Positions 36,552-46,355 of a stretch of DNA of 64,000 bases are shown in pieces. The stretch is from contig JADJYS010000004.1 of NCBI GenBank assembly GCA_016719645.1, forward strand, positions 186,001-250,000. Reading direction: 5' to 3'. A program made the translations under genes and the position numbers. Source of the DNA: a bacterium. GTDB lineage: Bacteria; Krumholzibacteriota; Krumholzibacteriia; LZORAL124-64-63. The notes beneath the pieces are model-generated. The model did not search any database. It saw only the letters and a program-made list of their open reading frames with translations, and was not told the origin of the DNA. The stretch's first letter is position 1. The number at the start of each line of letters is the position of its first letter.

Positions 36552-37174
36552 TCACAGCCAGAACACGATCCCCACCAGCACCTTCCCCGCCGTCCCCTCC
36601 TCGTCCACCGGCACCGTGACCGAAGCCGAGCCGCCGGGGCCGTCGTAGGTGGCGGTGACCTTGTCCCAGTTGATCGCCTCGTAGCGCAGCGCGCCGTGCA
36701 GGGAGACCTTGCGGCCCAGCATCACGTGGACGCCGCCGCCCAGGGCCATGCCGGGGCCCTCGGCCTCGTAGAGCAGGTCGGCCTGCTGCGACTCCACCGA
36801 GAAGCCGCCGAGGCCGCCGAAGACGTAGGGGCGGACCTTCTGGCCGGCGCGGAACAGGTAGACGGCGTCGAAGGTGCCGCCGCCGACGCGGATCTTGACG
36901 TCCGGGTCGCTGGTCTCGTGCTCGGCCGCGGCGACGAACAGGCGCACCTGGAAGTTCGGCGTGAACAGGTAGCCGAACTGCAGGCCGGCGCCGGGGGCCG
37001 TCTCCTCGATGAGCAGGTCGGCGGCGTCCTCGTTGGCGCCGATCGTGCTCGAGACGACGTCGAAGCCGAGCAGCCAGCGGCCGCCTTCCCAGTCGGCGGC
37101 CGCGGCGGGCGCGGCGGCGGCGAGGCAGCCCAGCAGGACGGAAGCGGTCAGGTGTTTCAGGGTGCGTCGGGCGT

Positions 37175-37178
<4 letters not shown>
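36552..37178 (-). CDS. Small outer-membrane beta-barrel protein (OMP_b-brl type)
   Basis: 208 residues: signal peptide (SVLLGCLAAAAPAAAA), then eight-stranded-barrel-like sequence (GGRWLLGFDVVSST, GAGLQFGYLFTPNFQVRLFVAAAE, VRPYVFGGLGGFSVES, KVSLHGALRYEAINWD) ending KVLVGIVFWL, as in OmpA/OmpW-like outer-membrane proteins. Translationally coupled (ATGA) to the NtrX-like regulator and last of the Omp85-DUF4390-NtrYX operon, so it may be an output or envelope-status component. Confidence 0.75.
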
Positions 37179-38589
<1,411 letters not shown>

Positions 38590-38593
<4 letters not shown>

Positions 38594-40005
38594 CGGGCCT
38601 CCTGCGGGAGGGTCGGCAACCGGACGGTGGCGGTGGTGCCGCGGCCGGGCATCGATTCCAGGCTGACGCTGCCGTCGTGCCCCTCGACCACGCCGCGCAC
38701 GATGGCCAGGCCGAGGCCCATGCCGCCGCGGGTCGAGAAGTCGGGGTCGAACACGCGCTCGAGGTTCTCGGGCGGGATGCCGTCGCCCTCGTCGGCGACG
38801 CTCACGACCAGGGCGCCGGCGGCGCTCGCGGCCCGCAGGCGCACGCGCTCGGGCCGGCCGGCGCGGGCGCAGGCGCCCAGGCCGTTGTCGATCAGGTTGA
38901 TCAGGGCGCGGCGCAGGGCCTCGGCGTCGAAGCGGCCGGGCAGCGGTCCGGCGGCCGCTTCGACCAGCAGCCGCTCGCCGTAGAGGCGGGCCAGGTCGTC
39001 GAGCAGCGGCCGCAGGTCGTCGTCGCGGGGCTCGGGCGCGGGCAGGCGCGCGAAGTCGGCGAACGAGGCGACCAGCCGGCGCAGTCCCTCGACCTCCTCG
39101 CGCACGATCGTCTCGCAGTCGGCCAGGACGGCGGCGTGCGCCGCGTCGGGGCCGCGGTAGCTGCCGCGCGCCTCCTGCACCGCCAGCAGGATGGGCGTCA
39201 GCGGGTTCTTGATCTCGTGCGCCAGGATGCGGGACATGCCGCGCCAGGCGGCCAGCTTCTCGAGCCGCGCCAGCTCGCGGCGCTGCGTGCCCAGCCGCTC
39301 GGCCATGCCGTCGAAGGCGCGCACCAGGGCGCCCACCTCGCCGGGACCGTCGGCCCCGACGCGGGCTTCGAGGTCGCCGGCGGCCAGGCGGTCGGCGGCG
39401 CGGGCGGTGGCGTGCAGCGGCCCCACGACGCCGCGCGCCAGCAGCGCGGCCAGGCCCAGCGCCGCCAGCAGCAGCGCCGCGTAGATCAGCAGGAAGGGCG
39501 CGACGTAGCCGCGCAGGATGGCGCCGCGGTCCAGGCGCAGGGCCGCGGCCGTGGCCAGGGCGTCGGCGAGGCGGCCGGCGCGGTCGGCCAGGCCCGCGGG
39601 CAGGGGTTGCACGAGGGTGAGGTCGTCGCCGGCGGCGTTCGCGCGGCGCATCACGAGCCAGTCGCCGACCGGTTGCGGCCGGGGGTCGGCCCGCCGCGCC
39701 GCGTCCAGGACCGCCGCGGGCGGCGCGAGCTGCGGCGCGAGCCGGCCGTCGGCGTCCAGGATGACGACACCCGCCGCGCGACCGGCGGCCAGGTCTTCGC
39801 CCGCGCGCACCAGCGCTTCGCGGGACGCGGCCAGGGCCAGCCGCGACTCCTCCATGCCCGCCTCGAGGCCGTCGACCAGGTGGCGTTCCAGCGACGCGTC
39901 CCGGCTGCGCTGCAGCAGGTTGTTCACCAGCAGCGCGGCCGGCACCGCCGGCACCAGGGCGGCCAGCAGGATGGCCGCGAACAGGCGGGTCCTAATCCCG
40001 TGCAT
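38590..40005 (-). CDS. NtrY-like sensor histidine kinase
   Basis: 471 residues. Membrane segments at ~8-28 and ~165-190 surround a ~135-residue sensor domain. A HAMP region (GPLHATARAADRLAAGDLEARVG) is followed by the H box ILAHEIKNPLTPI (His263), N box (INLIDNGLGAC), G1 (VADEGDGIPPENLERVFDPDFSTRG) and G2 (GMGLGLAIVRGVVEGHDG). The HEIKNPLTPI box is characteristic of NtrY. Its gene overlaps the DUF4390 gene by 14 nt and the regulator by ATGA. DUF4390-NtrY-NtrX is a recurrent order in other bacteria too. Confidence 0.9.
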
Positions 40006-40633
40006 GGGCCAGCTCCCCGGGCGCGAAGGGTGGCGAGTCGGCCGTCGCGCCGCCGCCCTCGCGCGCGCCGCCGCGGTAGAAGTAGCGGATCAGCTTGCCC
40101 AGACCCAGCGACACTTCCTGGCCGTCCGGGCCCGAGACCACCTCGCCGAGGCGCTCGCGCTCGCTGGGCGCGATCGCGTGCAGCCGCAGGGCGGCGCGCA
40201 GGCGCACGGGACCGGCGTTCGCCAGCGCCGCCAGCGGCGCGACCGGCAGCCAGGGCGTGCGGTCGAACCAGGCCTGCAGGGCCGCGTCGTCGGGCAGGCG
40301 CGTCACGCCGCGATCGCCGTGCGCAATGCTGAAGACCTCGTCCCACAGGTCGTAGTCCAGGCGCAGGCGCAGCACGCGGCCGTCGATGGCGCGCCCGCGC
40401 CCGTCGAGCACCTCGAGCTGCAGGTCCACGGCCGAAGACAGGCCGCTGCGCAGCGTCGAGAGGATCTCCGGGCCGGGCAGTCCCGCGGTGCGCAGGCGGC
40501 AGACCAGCAGCGAGTCGGTGCGGGCGGGCTCCAGGGCGAGGATGCGCGGCGTTTCCGCGCGCGCAGTTTCGCCGATGCTCAGCGCGAGCAGCAGCGCGAA
40601 CACTGCCGCCGTCAGGATGCCCCGCGCGCCCAT
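39992..40633 (-). CDS. DUF4390-family exported protein
   Basis: 213 residues: signal peptide (ILTAAVFALLLALSIGETARA) and a DUF4390-type domain (LRSGLSSAVDLQLEVLDGRGRAIDG, LRLRLDYDLWDEVFSIAHGDRGV, GPVRLRAALRLHAIAP, LGKLIRYFYRGGA). The family is found beside NtrY/NtrX-type two-component genes, as here, and is presumed periplasmic. Start ATG at 40633 shares a base with the upstream stop (TGATG); an in-frame ATG at 40645 lacks a ribosome site. Confidence 0.8.
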   Translation of the reverse strand: MGARGILTAAVFALLLALSIGETARAETPRILALEPARTDSLLVCRLRTAGLPGPEILSTLRSGLSSAVDLQLEVLDGRGRAIDGRVLRLRLDYDLWDEVFSIAHGDRGVTRLPDDAALQAWFDRTPWLPVAPLAALANAGPVRLRAALRLHAIAPSERERLGEVVSGPDGQEVSLGLGKLIRYFYRGGAREGGGATADSPPFAPGELAHARD

Positions 40634-41997
40634 CAGAAGGTCCATCCCAGGGCGGCGTGCGCGTGCCAGGACTCGTCGGCGGGAGCGCCGGCCAGGGGCG
40701 CCGCGACGTCGACGCCCAGGCGGATCCCGGGCAGCAGGCGCCAGCGCAGGCCCCAGCCCACGCTCGCCGCCGTCTCGCCGGCCACCGCCTCGCCGGGACC
40801 GCCGCCGCGGCCCGCGTCGACGAAGAGCGCGCCGGCCAGGCGGGGATCGGCGGTATCGCCGACCAGGGCCGCGCGGTACTCCAGCGACGTCAGCCAGGAC
40901 CAGGTGCCGCCGCCGGGCGCGCTGAGCGACTGGCTCGGCACGCCGCGCACCGCGTACAGCCCGCCCAGGTAGAGGCGGTCGTAGAAGGGGGCGTCGCGGC
41001 CCACGGTCGCCAGCAGGGCGCGGCCGGCCAGCACGCCGCCGCCGGCGGGACGGAACAGGCGCAGGTCGGCGCTCGCGGCGCCGAAGCCGCCGCCGTCGCG
41101 CTCCGCGGTGCGCTGCAGGCGCAGGCGGCCCCAGACGCCGCGCGCCGGCGCGCCCGCGCACTGCCCGGCGCGGGTGTCCAGCACCAGGTCGGCGCGCAGG
41201 ACCGTGCGCTCGCGCCGGCCCACGCCCGCCGCGACGTCCGCGGGCAGGTCGGCGAAGGCGACCTCGTCGCCCTTGGCCACGCCCGCGTTCTCGTCGCCCT
41301 GCCAGACCTCGCCGGTGGAGTCGGCCTCGGCCCCTTCCAGGCGCAGCGCCGTCTCGAGGCTCCAGGCGCGGCCCAGGCGGCGGCCCAGCGTCAGGCCGAG
41401 CGCCTGGCGCTCGACGCGGTGGGCGTACTCGAGGCCGCCGTCGAAGTAGACGCGGTCGGTCGAGAGGGAGGACAGGTCGACGCCCCAGCGCCAGCGGTCG
41501 TGCGGCGCGGCGCCCTCGCGGTAGTGGGCGGCGAGGCCGGCGTGGCGGTAGCCGAGGCGCATCTGCACGGCGGCCTCTTCGCCGCGGCCCAGCGCGTTGT
41601 CCAGGGAGAGTTCGACCGGGATCAGGTACCAGCCGTCGAGGTCGGAGCGGCCGGTGCCGAAGCGCAGGTCGGGGCCGCGCTCGACCACGTCGAGCACGAG
41701 CACCACGGCGCCGCGCTCGTCGCCGGGGCGGGTGTGGAAGGCGATGCTCGTGAAGAGCTCGCGGCGGCGCAGGTCTTCCACCGCCTCGGCCAGCAGGGCG
41801 CCGTCGACCGGTTGGCCGGGGCGCAGGCCGAGCTGGCGCTCGACGACGGCGGACGAGGTGCGGCCGTTGCCGCGGACTTCGATGGACTGCAGGGTGAGGC
41901 CGCCGTCGGCGGCCGCCGCCGATAACGCCCAGCAAAGCAGGACCAGGCACAGGGCCGGGCCCGTGGGGATGGAAAATCGTCGCGTCGTCCGGGTCAT
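40633..41997 (-). CDS. Omp85/BamA-TamA-family outer-membrane protein with one POTRA-like domain
   Basis: 454 residues. Signal peptide (LCLVLLCWALSAAAA), one POTRA-like domain at ~33-110 (LTLQSIEVRGNGRTSSAVVERQLGLRPGQPVDGALLAEAVEDLRRRELF) and a 16-strand-type barrel with the family's conserved loop motif near the end (LYLGGLYAVRGVPSQSL). The barrel ends HAHAALGWTF with terminal Phe. One POTRA is fewer than BamA (5) or TamA (3). First gene of an operon with DUF4390 and NtrYX; a role in outer-membrane insertion or secretion is likely, and the linked two-component pair may monitor it. Confidence 0.85.
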   Translation of the reverse strand: MTRTTRRFSIPTGPALCLVLLCWALSAAAADGGLTLQSIEVRGNGRTSSAVVERQLGLRPGQPVDGALLAEAVEDLRRRELFTSIAFHTRPGDERGAVVLVLDVVERGPDLRFGTGRSDLDGWYLIPVELSLDNALGRGEEAAVQMRLGYRHAGLAAHYREGAAPHDRWRWGVDLSSLSTDRVYFDGGLEYAHRVERQALGLTLGRRLGRAWSLETALRLEGAEADSTGEVWQGDENAGVAKGDEVAFADLPADVAAGVGRRERTVLRADLVLDTRAGQCAGAPARGVWGRLRLQRTAERDGGGFGAASADLRLFRPAGGGVLAGRALLATVGRDAPFYDRLYLGGLYAVRGVPSQSLSAPGGGTWSWLTSLEYRAALVGDTADPRLAGALFVDAGRGGGPGEAVAGETAASVGWGLRWRLLPGIRLGVDVAAPLAGAPADESWHAHAALGWTF

Positions 41998-42225
41998 GAG
42001 TCCCTCCGCTCAGGATGATCCGGGGACAACGCAAACATCATACCTGAGATTTCAGCCGACGCCCAGCGGGCTCTTCCAGCGTATCTTGATGATATATAAC
42101 ATCTTACAAAGTACGCCCCCGCAGCGGACGCGCCCGTGCGAACCCGTGGTGTGAATAATCGATGCAGCGATACGGCCCATGGCAGCAGGATTCCGGACTC
42201 ACCGCCAGGGCGAGGTAACGCCGGG
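41998..42225. promoter_or_regulatory. Intergenic region with AT-rich promoter candidates for the Omp85 operon
   Basis: On the minus strand the gap holds an AT-rich island (GTAAGATGTTATATATCATC, ~42090-42110) and, closer to the gene, GGTATGATG (~42040) whose TATGAT resembles a -10. No convincing -35 pairs with either. The sequence nearest 42225 is the trailer of the next lipoprotein gene; no clear terminator seen. Confidence 0.3.
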
Positions 42226-43182
42226 CTAACGCGCGATCACGTTGTTCCAGGTGTTGATGCGCCCCTGCGTCGACTCGTCGATGTCCGGGAACACCCACCT
42301 CTCCTGGCTCGCGATCGGCCCGAAGCCGGGCGCATAGAGAGTCGAGCAATAGATGTAGGCACGGTACTCGCCGATGAGCTCGCCCTCGTCGTTGGTCGCT
42401 GTGGCGACGCCCATATCGATGGCGTACATGCACTCCAGGACGTTCTGCCACTCGACGCCGGCGACGACCCGGTCGGCGATCGACCAGACCCGGCCGTAGA
42501 GCCAGATGTCGTCCGCGAGCTCGGGGACGAGCTGCAGGGAGAACTCCGAACCGACGTCGAGATCGCCTTCCAGATAGACCCAGCTGTGCCGCGGGTTCAG
42601 GTCCCCGTACCCGTAGTAGCCGCTGTCCTCGAAGGCGAACGCGTACCCGTTCAGGAAGTAGAAGTTGGAGAACCGCGCCACGTCCTTCAGCGCGGACGCG
42701 GTCTCGCCGAGCTTGCCGAGGATCCGGCCCCGCAGGTCCGGCCGGGCGGCGGCGACCAGCCGCAGCAAACGGCGCTCGCCGTCGGCGGCGCCGGAGGTCC
42801 GGGTGAGCGACGGCTCGTCCGGGTCGTAGATCGTGCCCACCAGGTTCTGGGCCGTCACGCCGGATTCGGTCGTCACCTCGCCCTCGAAGCGCAGGCGGTA
42901 CAGACCCTGCCGGTCCATGATCGTGTCCCCCTCGGGGACCGCCGCCAACGCAGCGTGCAGCGCCTCCAGGGACGGCATGGGCTGCACTGCGGGGTCGGTC
43001 GACGGCGGTGCGGGGTACATCTTGTAGTCGAGATCGTAGATCCAGCCGGTGCCGTCCGCGTGCGGCCAGAGGTTGCCCATCGTCGGCATCGGCGCGGGAT
43101 CGGGGCACTCGGCGCAGTCCTCGTCGTTGCAGCCGACGAGCAGGAAGGGCAGCAGGCACAGCAGGGCGAGGCGCTTCCACAT
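42226..43182 (-). CDS. Lipoprotein of unknown function
   Basis: 318 residues. Lipoprotein signal MWKRLALLCLLPFLLVGCND (lipobox LVGC) followed by a Cys/Pro-rich stretch (EDCAECPDPAPMP). The body (GNLWPHADGTGWIYDLDYKMY, GLYRLRFEGEVTTESGVTAQNLVGTIYD, LNPRHSWVYLEGDLDVGSEFSLQLVPELADD) looks like a beta-rich secreted domain, with no family recognised. ATG at 43182 with GAGAGGAG at 7 nt; upstream in-frame ATGs at 43260 and 43215 lack this. Codon use is slightly less GC-biased than its neighbours. Monocistronic as far as can be seen. Confidence 0.72.
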   Translation of the reverse strand: MWKRLALLCLLPFLLVGCNDEDCAECPDPAPMPTMGNLWPHADGTGWIYDLDYKMYPAPPSTDPAVQPMPSLEALHAALAAVPEGDTIMDRQGLYRLRFEGEVTTESGVTAQNLVGTIYDPDEPSLTRTSGAADGERRLLRLVAAARPDLRGRILGKLGETASALKDVARFSNFYFLNGYAFAFEDSGYYGYGDLNPRHSWVYLEGDLDVGSEFSLQLVPELADDIWLYGRVWSIADRVVAGVEWQNVLECMYAIDMGVATATNDEGELIGEYRAYIYCSTLYAPGFGPIASQERWVFPDIDESTQGRINTWNNVIAR

Positions 43183-43291
43183 GGCGGGGCTCCTCTCGGC
43201 AGTCATCTCGAACATGGCATTTCGTTGATCAGGGGGTGGATGACGCCGATAGCATCGCATTTCATGGCCATGGCGTCAATCGGCAAGCAGT

Positions 43292-44260
43292 TCAGATCAC
43301 GTCCAGCCTCTCCCCCCGCCGCAGCCGCCCCCGCAGCTCCATCAGCCGCGCGTCCAGCGCCCGCAGTTCCACGAGGTTGGCGCGCTCGGCGGCGCTGGGC
43401 TCGATGACGTCGCGCATCGCGCCGTTCCCGACGACCACGCGGCGGTCGCCCATCAGGGCGAGGATCGGGTCGTGGGTGGCCATCAGCACGATCTTGTCCT
43501 GGCCGACGAGCACCTCGAGGGCCTTGCGGCGGTCGATGCCGGCGTTCTCGATCTCGTCGATCAGCACCACCGGCGAGTGCGAGAGCACGGCCGTGTCGGC
43601 GATCATCAGCGCGCGCGACTGGCCGCCCGAGAGGCTGGTGACCGGCGTGTCCAGGGCGAAGGGCTCGCCCGCGAGCGCGTTGGCCTCCGCCCAGATGCGG
43701 CTCACCTTGCCGGGGATGTCGTCGGCGCGGCGGCTCTCGGCGTGCAGGGCCAAAAAATCGCCCACGCCCATGTCGATGACGAAGTTCATGTTCTGGCTGA
43801 GCTGGGCGACGAGCTTGCGGTCGCCGCCGGCGCGCCAGCGCTCGTCCCCCTCGCGGCCGTCGACCAGGACGCGCCGGCCGGTCGGCGTGTCGCCGCGGGC
43901 CACCCACTCGATGTCCGCCAGCAGGCGGCTCTTGCCCGAGCCGGTCGGCCCCACGATGCAGACGACGTCGCCCTTGTCCACGGTCAGCTCGCGCACCGGC
44001 TCCGGCGCGCCGCGCTTGTCGCGGCCGCCCAGGACCGTGATCGCGCCGACGGTCTCCTCCTCGCCGGACAGGAAGGCCTCCATCTCGGTCAGGAAGGCCG
44101 CGAGGTCCGCCAGCAGCGCCGCGTCGCAGCAGTCGGCCAGCGCCGCGGCGGGCGCCTCGGGCAGCTCCAGGCCGCGCTCGCCCAGGAAGCGCTCGGCGTA
44201 CGGCCACCGTTCGCGCAGGGCGCCCACGGTCGCGCCGCGCAGCAGGTCCAGGTGCGTCAT
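43292..44260 (-). CDS. Soluble ABC-type ATPase with N-terminal DUF1858-like helical region
   Basis: 322 residues. An N-terminal ~75-residue part begins TVGALRERWPYAERFLGERGLELPE, resembling DUF1858-type domains. The ABC ATPase follows: Walker A GPTGSGKS, Q-loop VAQLSQNMNF, signature LSGGQSR, Walker B VVLIDEIENAG, and H-loop MATHD. It lacks any membrane segment, and no permease gene is nearby, so it is unlikely to be a normal importer. Coupled (ATGA) to the GTPase gene; with the cytoplasmic binding-protein homologue it forms a three-gene unit. Function unknown. Confidence 0.75.
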   Translation of the reverse strand: MTHLDLLRGATVGALRERWPYAERFLGERGLELPEAPAAALADCCDAALLADLAAFLTEMEAFLSGEEETVGAITVLGGRDKRGAPEPVRELTVDKGDVVCIVGPTGSGKSRLLADIEWVARGDTPTGRRVLVDGREGDERWRAGGDRKLVAQLSQNMNFVIDMGVGDFLALHAESRRADDIPGKVSRIWAEANALAGEPFALDTPVTSLSGGQSRALMIADTAVLSHSPVVLIDEIENAGIDRRKALEVLVGQDKIVLMATHDPILALMGDRRVVVGNGAMRDVIEPSAAERANLVELRALDARLMELRGRLRRGERLDVI

Positions 44261-45033
44261 CGCGCCCCCTCCCCGCCGCTGAGCGGCGCGCCGCGCTGGC
44301 GGTCGGCGTCGACCTCGAGGGTCGCGCCGGCCTGGCCGAGGTCGATCTTGCGCACGTTGCCCAGCTGGTACTGCGCGCCGATGCGCGTCTCGCCCAGGCA
44401 GTAGCTGCACAAAGCCGCCGGCATGCTGAAGCGCAGGCGCCGGCCCTCGACGGTGTCCACTTCCTGGCCCTCGCGCCACAGCGAGGCGAACTCGAAGCTG
44501 CCCTGGCCGGTGACGCCGTTGACGTGCAGGATGCGGGCCTTGGGGTTGACGCGCCGCACGCGGGCGGCGAAGACCTCGCGCTCGGCCTGGCTGACCACGT
44601 CGCCCTTGGTGATCACCACGATGTCGGCCGACTTGAGCATCGGGCCGATCTTCTGCGGCGTGTCGATGCCCGAGAGGTTGTCGATGACGCAGACCGCCAG
44701 CACGTCGCGGATGTAGGGCGAGCAGCGGTTGCACAGGCCGGCGCTCTCGCTGACCAGCACGTCCAGGCCCTCGCCGCGGCCCCACTGCACGCACTCCTCG
44801 ACGTTGCTGACGAAGTAGTGGTCGGGGCAGAGGGCGCCCGACAGGCCCTTGCGCACCGGCAGGCCGTGGCGGGCGTAGGTCTCGTCGTCCTGGGTGCTGA
44901 GGCAGTCGAACTTCACCACGCCCACGCGCAGGCCCGGCCCCTGCGGCCCGTCCTGGCGCACGTGCGCGATGGTCTTGAGGATCACCGCCGTCTTGCCCGA
45001 CGACGGCGGCCCGCTGACGGTCACGAACCTCAT
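44257..45033 (-). CDS. GTPase of the CobW/HypB/UreG type with two Cys pairs
   Basis: 258 residues, cytosolic. P-loop VSGPPSSGKTAVILKTI (residues ~5-21), VGVVKFDCLSTQDDETYARHG, VSESAGLCNRCSP, VVITKGDVVSQAERE and NGVTGQG are in the order of UreG/HypB-like SIMIBI GTPases that deliver metals to enzymes. Two CxxC pairs, LCNRC and LCSYC, could bind metal or a cluster. ATG at 45033 overlaps the binding-protein stop; its stop overlaps the ABC ATPase start. A metal- or cofactor-handling job is the best guess; the client is not visible here. Confidence 0.78.
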   Translation of the reverse strand: MRFVTVSGPPSSGKTAVILKTIAHVRQDGPQGPGLRVGVVKFDCLSTQDDETYARHGLPVRKGLSGALCPDHYFVSNVEECVQWGRGEGLDVLVSESAGLCNRCSPYIRDVLAVCVIDNLSGIDTPQKIGPMLKSADIVVITKGDVVSQAEREVFAARVRRVNPKARILHVNGVTGQGSFEFASLWREGQEVDTVEGRRLRFSMPAALCSYCLGETRIGAQYQLGNVRKIDLGQAGATLEVDADRQRGAPLSGGEGAR

Positions 45034-46283
45034 CCCTCGCCCCCCGTCGCGTCGTGGAACACGCCGGCCAGCCGCGGGATCAGCTCGCCGAGGTCGTGCT
45101 CGCGGATGGTGTCCCAGCCGAGCCACTGCCACGTGGCGCCGGCCGGCAGCTCGTTGGTCACCTCGGGCAGCAGCGACGGGAACAGCCCGCGGTGGCTGAG
45201 GATCTCGCCGGTCGCGCGCGAGAAGAAGAAGTCGGCCAGCTCGCGCGCCGCCGGCGGCGCGTCGCGGCGCTCCAGCAGGAAGATCGGGCTGATGATCGCG
45301 CCGTCCTCTGGCCACACCACCTCGACGCCGGGGTTCAGGCGGGCCATGCGCGAGAAGAAGTACGGGATGACCGACACCAGGGGCGCCTCGCCGCGGCCCG
45401 CCTTGAAGCGGCCGGCGGCCTGGCTGGGGTGCTGCGAGCGCAGCAGGCTGCGCGCCAGGGCGCGCACGCCCTCGTCGCCGTGGCGTTTCCACGTCGTCAA
45501 GAGGATGCCGTTGAAAAGGTCGAAGTCCCCCACCGGCAGGGCCACGCGCCGCGCCAGGCGCGGCGACAGCACGTCCGCCCAGGTGCGCGGGATCTCCTCC
45601 CCCTCGGCCAGCTGCGCCTTGTCGACCAGGAACACCGCCGCCACCACGGCGATCATCGCGTAGTGGCCGTCGGGGTCCTTCAGGTCCAGGCCGGCGAAGT
45701 CGGCGTTGACGCCGCGCGGCGAGCGGTCGACGAAGACGCCGCGGTCCTTGAAGCGGGCCAGGTTGCGACGGTCGAAGAAGGCCTCGAAGCCGGCCGAGAC
45801 GAAGACGTGCGGCAGGTCGGCCTCGTCGCGCAGTTCGGCCATCTCCTTCTGCACGGCGTCCATGCCGATGCTCGCGGCGGCCAGGCGGTGCCCGACGGTC
45901 ACGCCGTGCTTGCGCTCGACCTCCAGGCGGGCGGCGTCGAAGGCCTCCAGCAGCGGCAGGCGCACCGGGCAGGGCACCAGGCCCGCCACACGGATGTCGC
46001 CCGACGCGGGGAAGATGCGCCCGTCGTCGGCGGTCTGCAGGGTCAGGTCGGCGCTGCGCTTCGCGGCCGCGACGGCGCCGCCGAGGGTGGCCAGCAGCGC
46101 GTCGAGGTCCTTGCCCCGCATCTGGGCGGCCTGCGACAGGGTCACCATTTTGCCGTGGGAGGCGCGTCGGGCGGGGTCGGCGACGTGGCTGAAGCCCTGG
46201 TCCACCAGGACCGGGATCGTCTCGGGGTAGCGCTCGGTGACCTCGAAGAGGGTCATTTCCGGGGTGATCTGGGCGGGGGTCAC
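45030..46283 (-). CDS. DUF1858 plus ABC-type substrate-binding protein without signal peptide
   Basis: 417 residues. A DUF1858 domain at ~4-65 (ITPEMTLFEVTERYPETIPVLVDQGFSHV) is fused to a type-II periplasmic-binding-protein fold (VAGLVPCPVRLPLLEAFDAARLEVERKHG, VFVSAGFEAFFDRRNLARFKDRG, LPVGDFDLFNGILLTTWKRHGDEG, VVWPEDGAIISPIFLLERRDAPPAARELADFFFS). There is no signal peptide, so it should be cytoplasmic, odd for such a fold. GTG at 46283 has CAGGAGG at 6 nt; an upstream TTG at 46310 is less likely. First gene of the three-gene unit, behind a 9-bp inverted repeat. Confidence 0.75.
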   Translation of the reverse strand: MTPAQITPEMTLFEVTERYPETIPVLVDQGFSHVADPARRASHGKMVTLSQAAQMRGKDLDALLATLGGAVAAAKRSADLTLQTADDGRIFPASGDIRVAGLVPCPVRLPLLEAFDAARLEVERKHGVTVGHRLAAASIGMDAVQKEMAELRDEADLPHVFVSAGFEAFFDRRNLARFKDRGVFVDRSPRGVNADFAGLDLKDPDGHYAMIAVVAAVFLVDKAQLAEGEEIPRTWADVLSPRLARRVALPVGDFDLFNGILLTTWKRHGDEGVRALARSLLRSQHPSQAAGRFKAGRGEAPLVSVIPYFFSRMARLNPGVEVVWPEDGAIISPIFLLERRDAPPAARELADFFFSRATGEILSHRGLFPSLLPEVTNELPAGATWQWLGWDTIREHDLGELIPRLAGVFHDATGGEG

Positions 46284-46305
46284 GGGAGCCTCCTGGTTGG
46301 GCCTA

Positions 46306-46327
46306 TTCAATACCTATTGGTATAGAA
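46306..46327. promoter_or_regulatory. Inverted repeat (putative operator) upstream of the permease-less ABC/GTPase operon
   Basis: TTCAATACC - TATT - GGTATAGAA: 9-bp arms with one mismatch, centred ~34 nt upstream of the GTG at 46283. It lies within an AT-rich stretch that must contain the promoter, so a dimeric regulator bound here would block or reposition RNA polymerase. The regulator is not encoded nearby. Confidence 0.5.
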
Positions 46328-46355
46328 TATCGACCAACCGGGGCCGGGCCGCAAG

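Noticed and set aside
46284..46310. TTG at 46310 as start of the DUF1858/binding-protein gene
   Set aside because: The GTG at 46283 has CAGGAGG at 6 nt, and the extension would run through that site and the operator.
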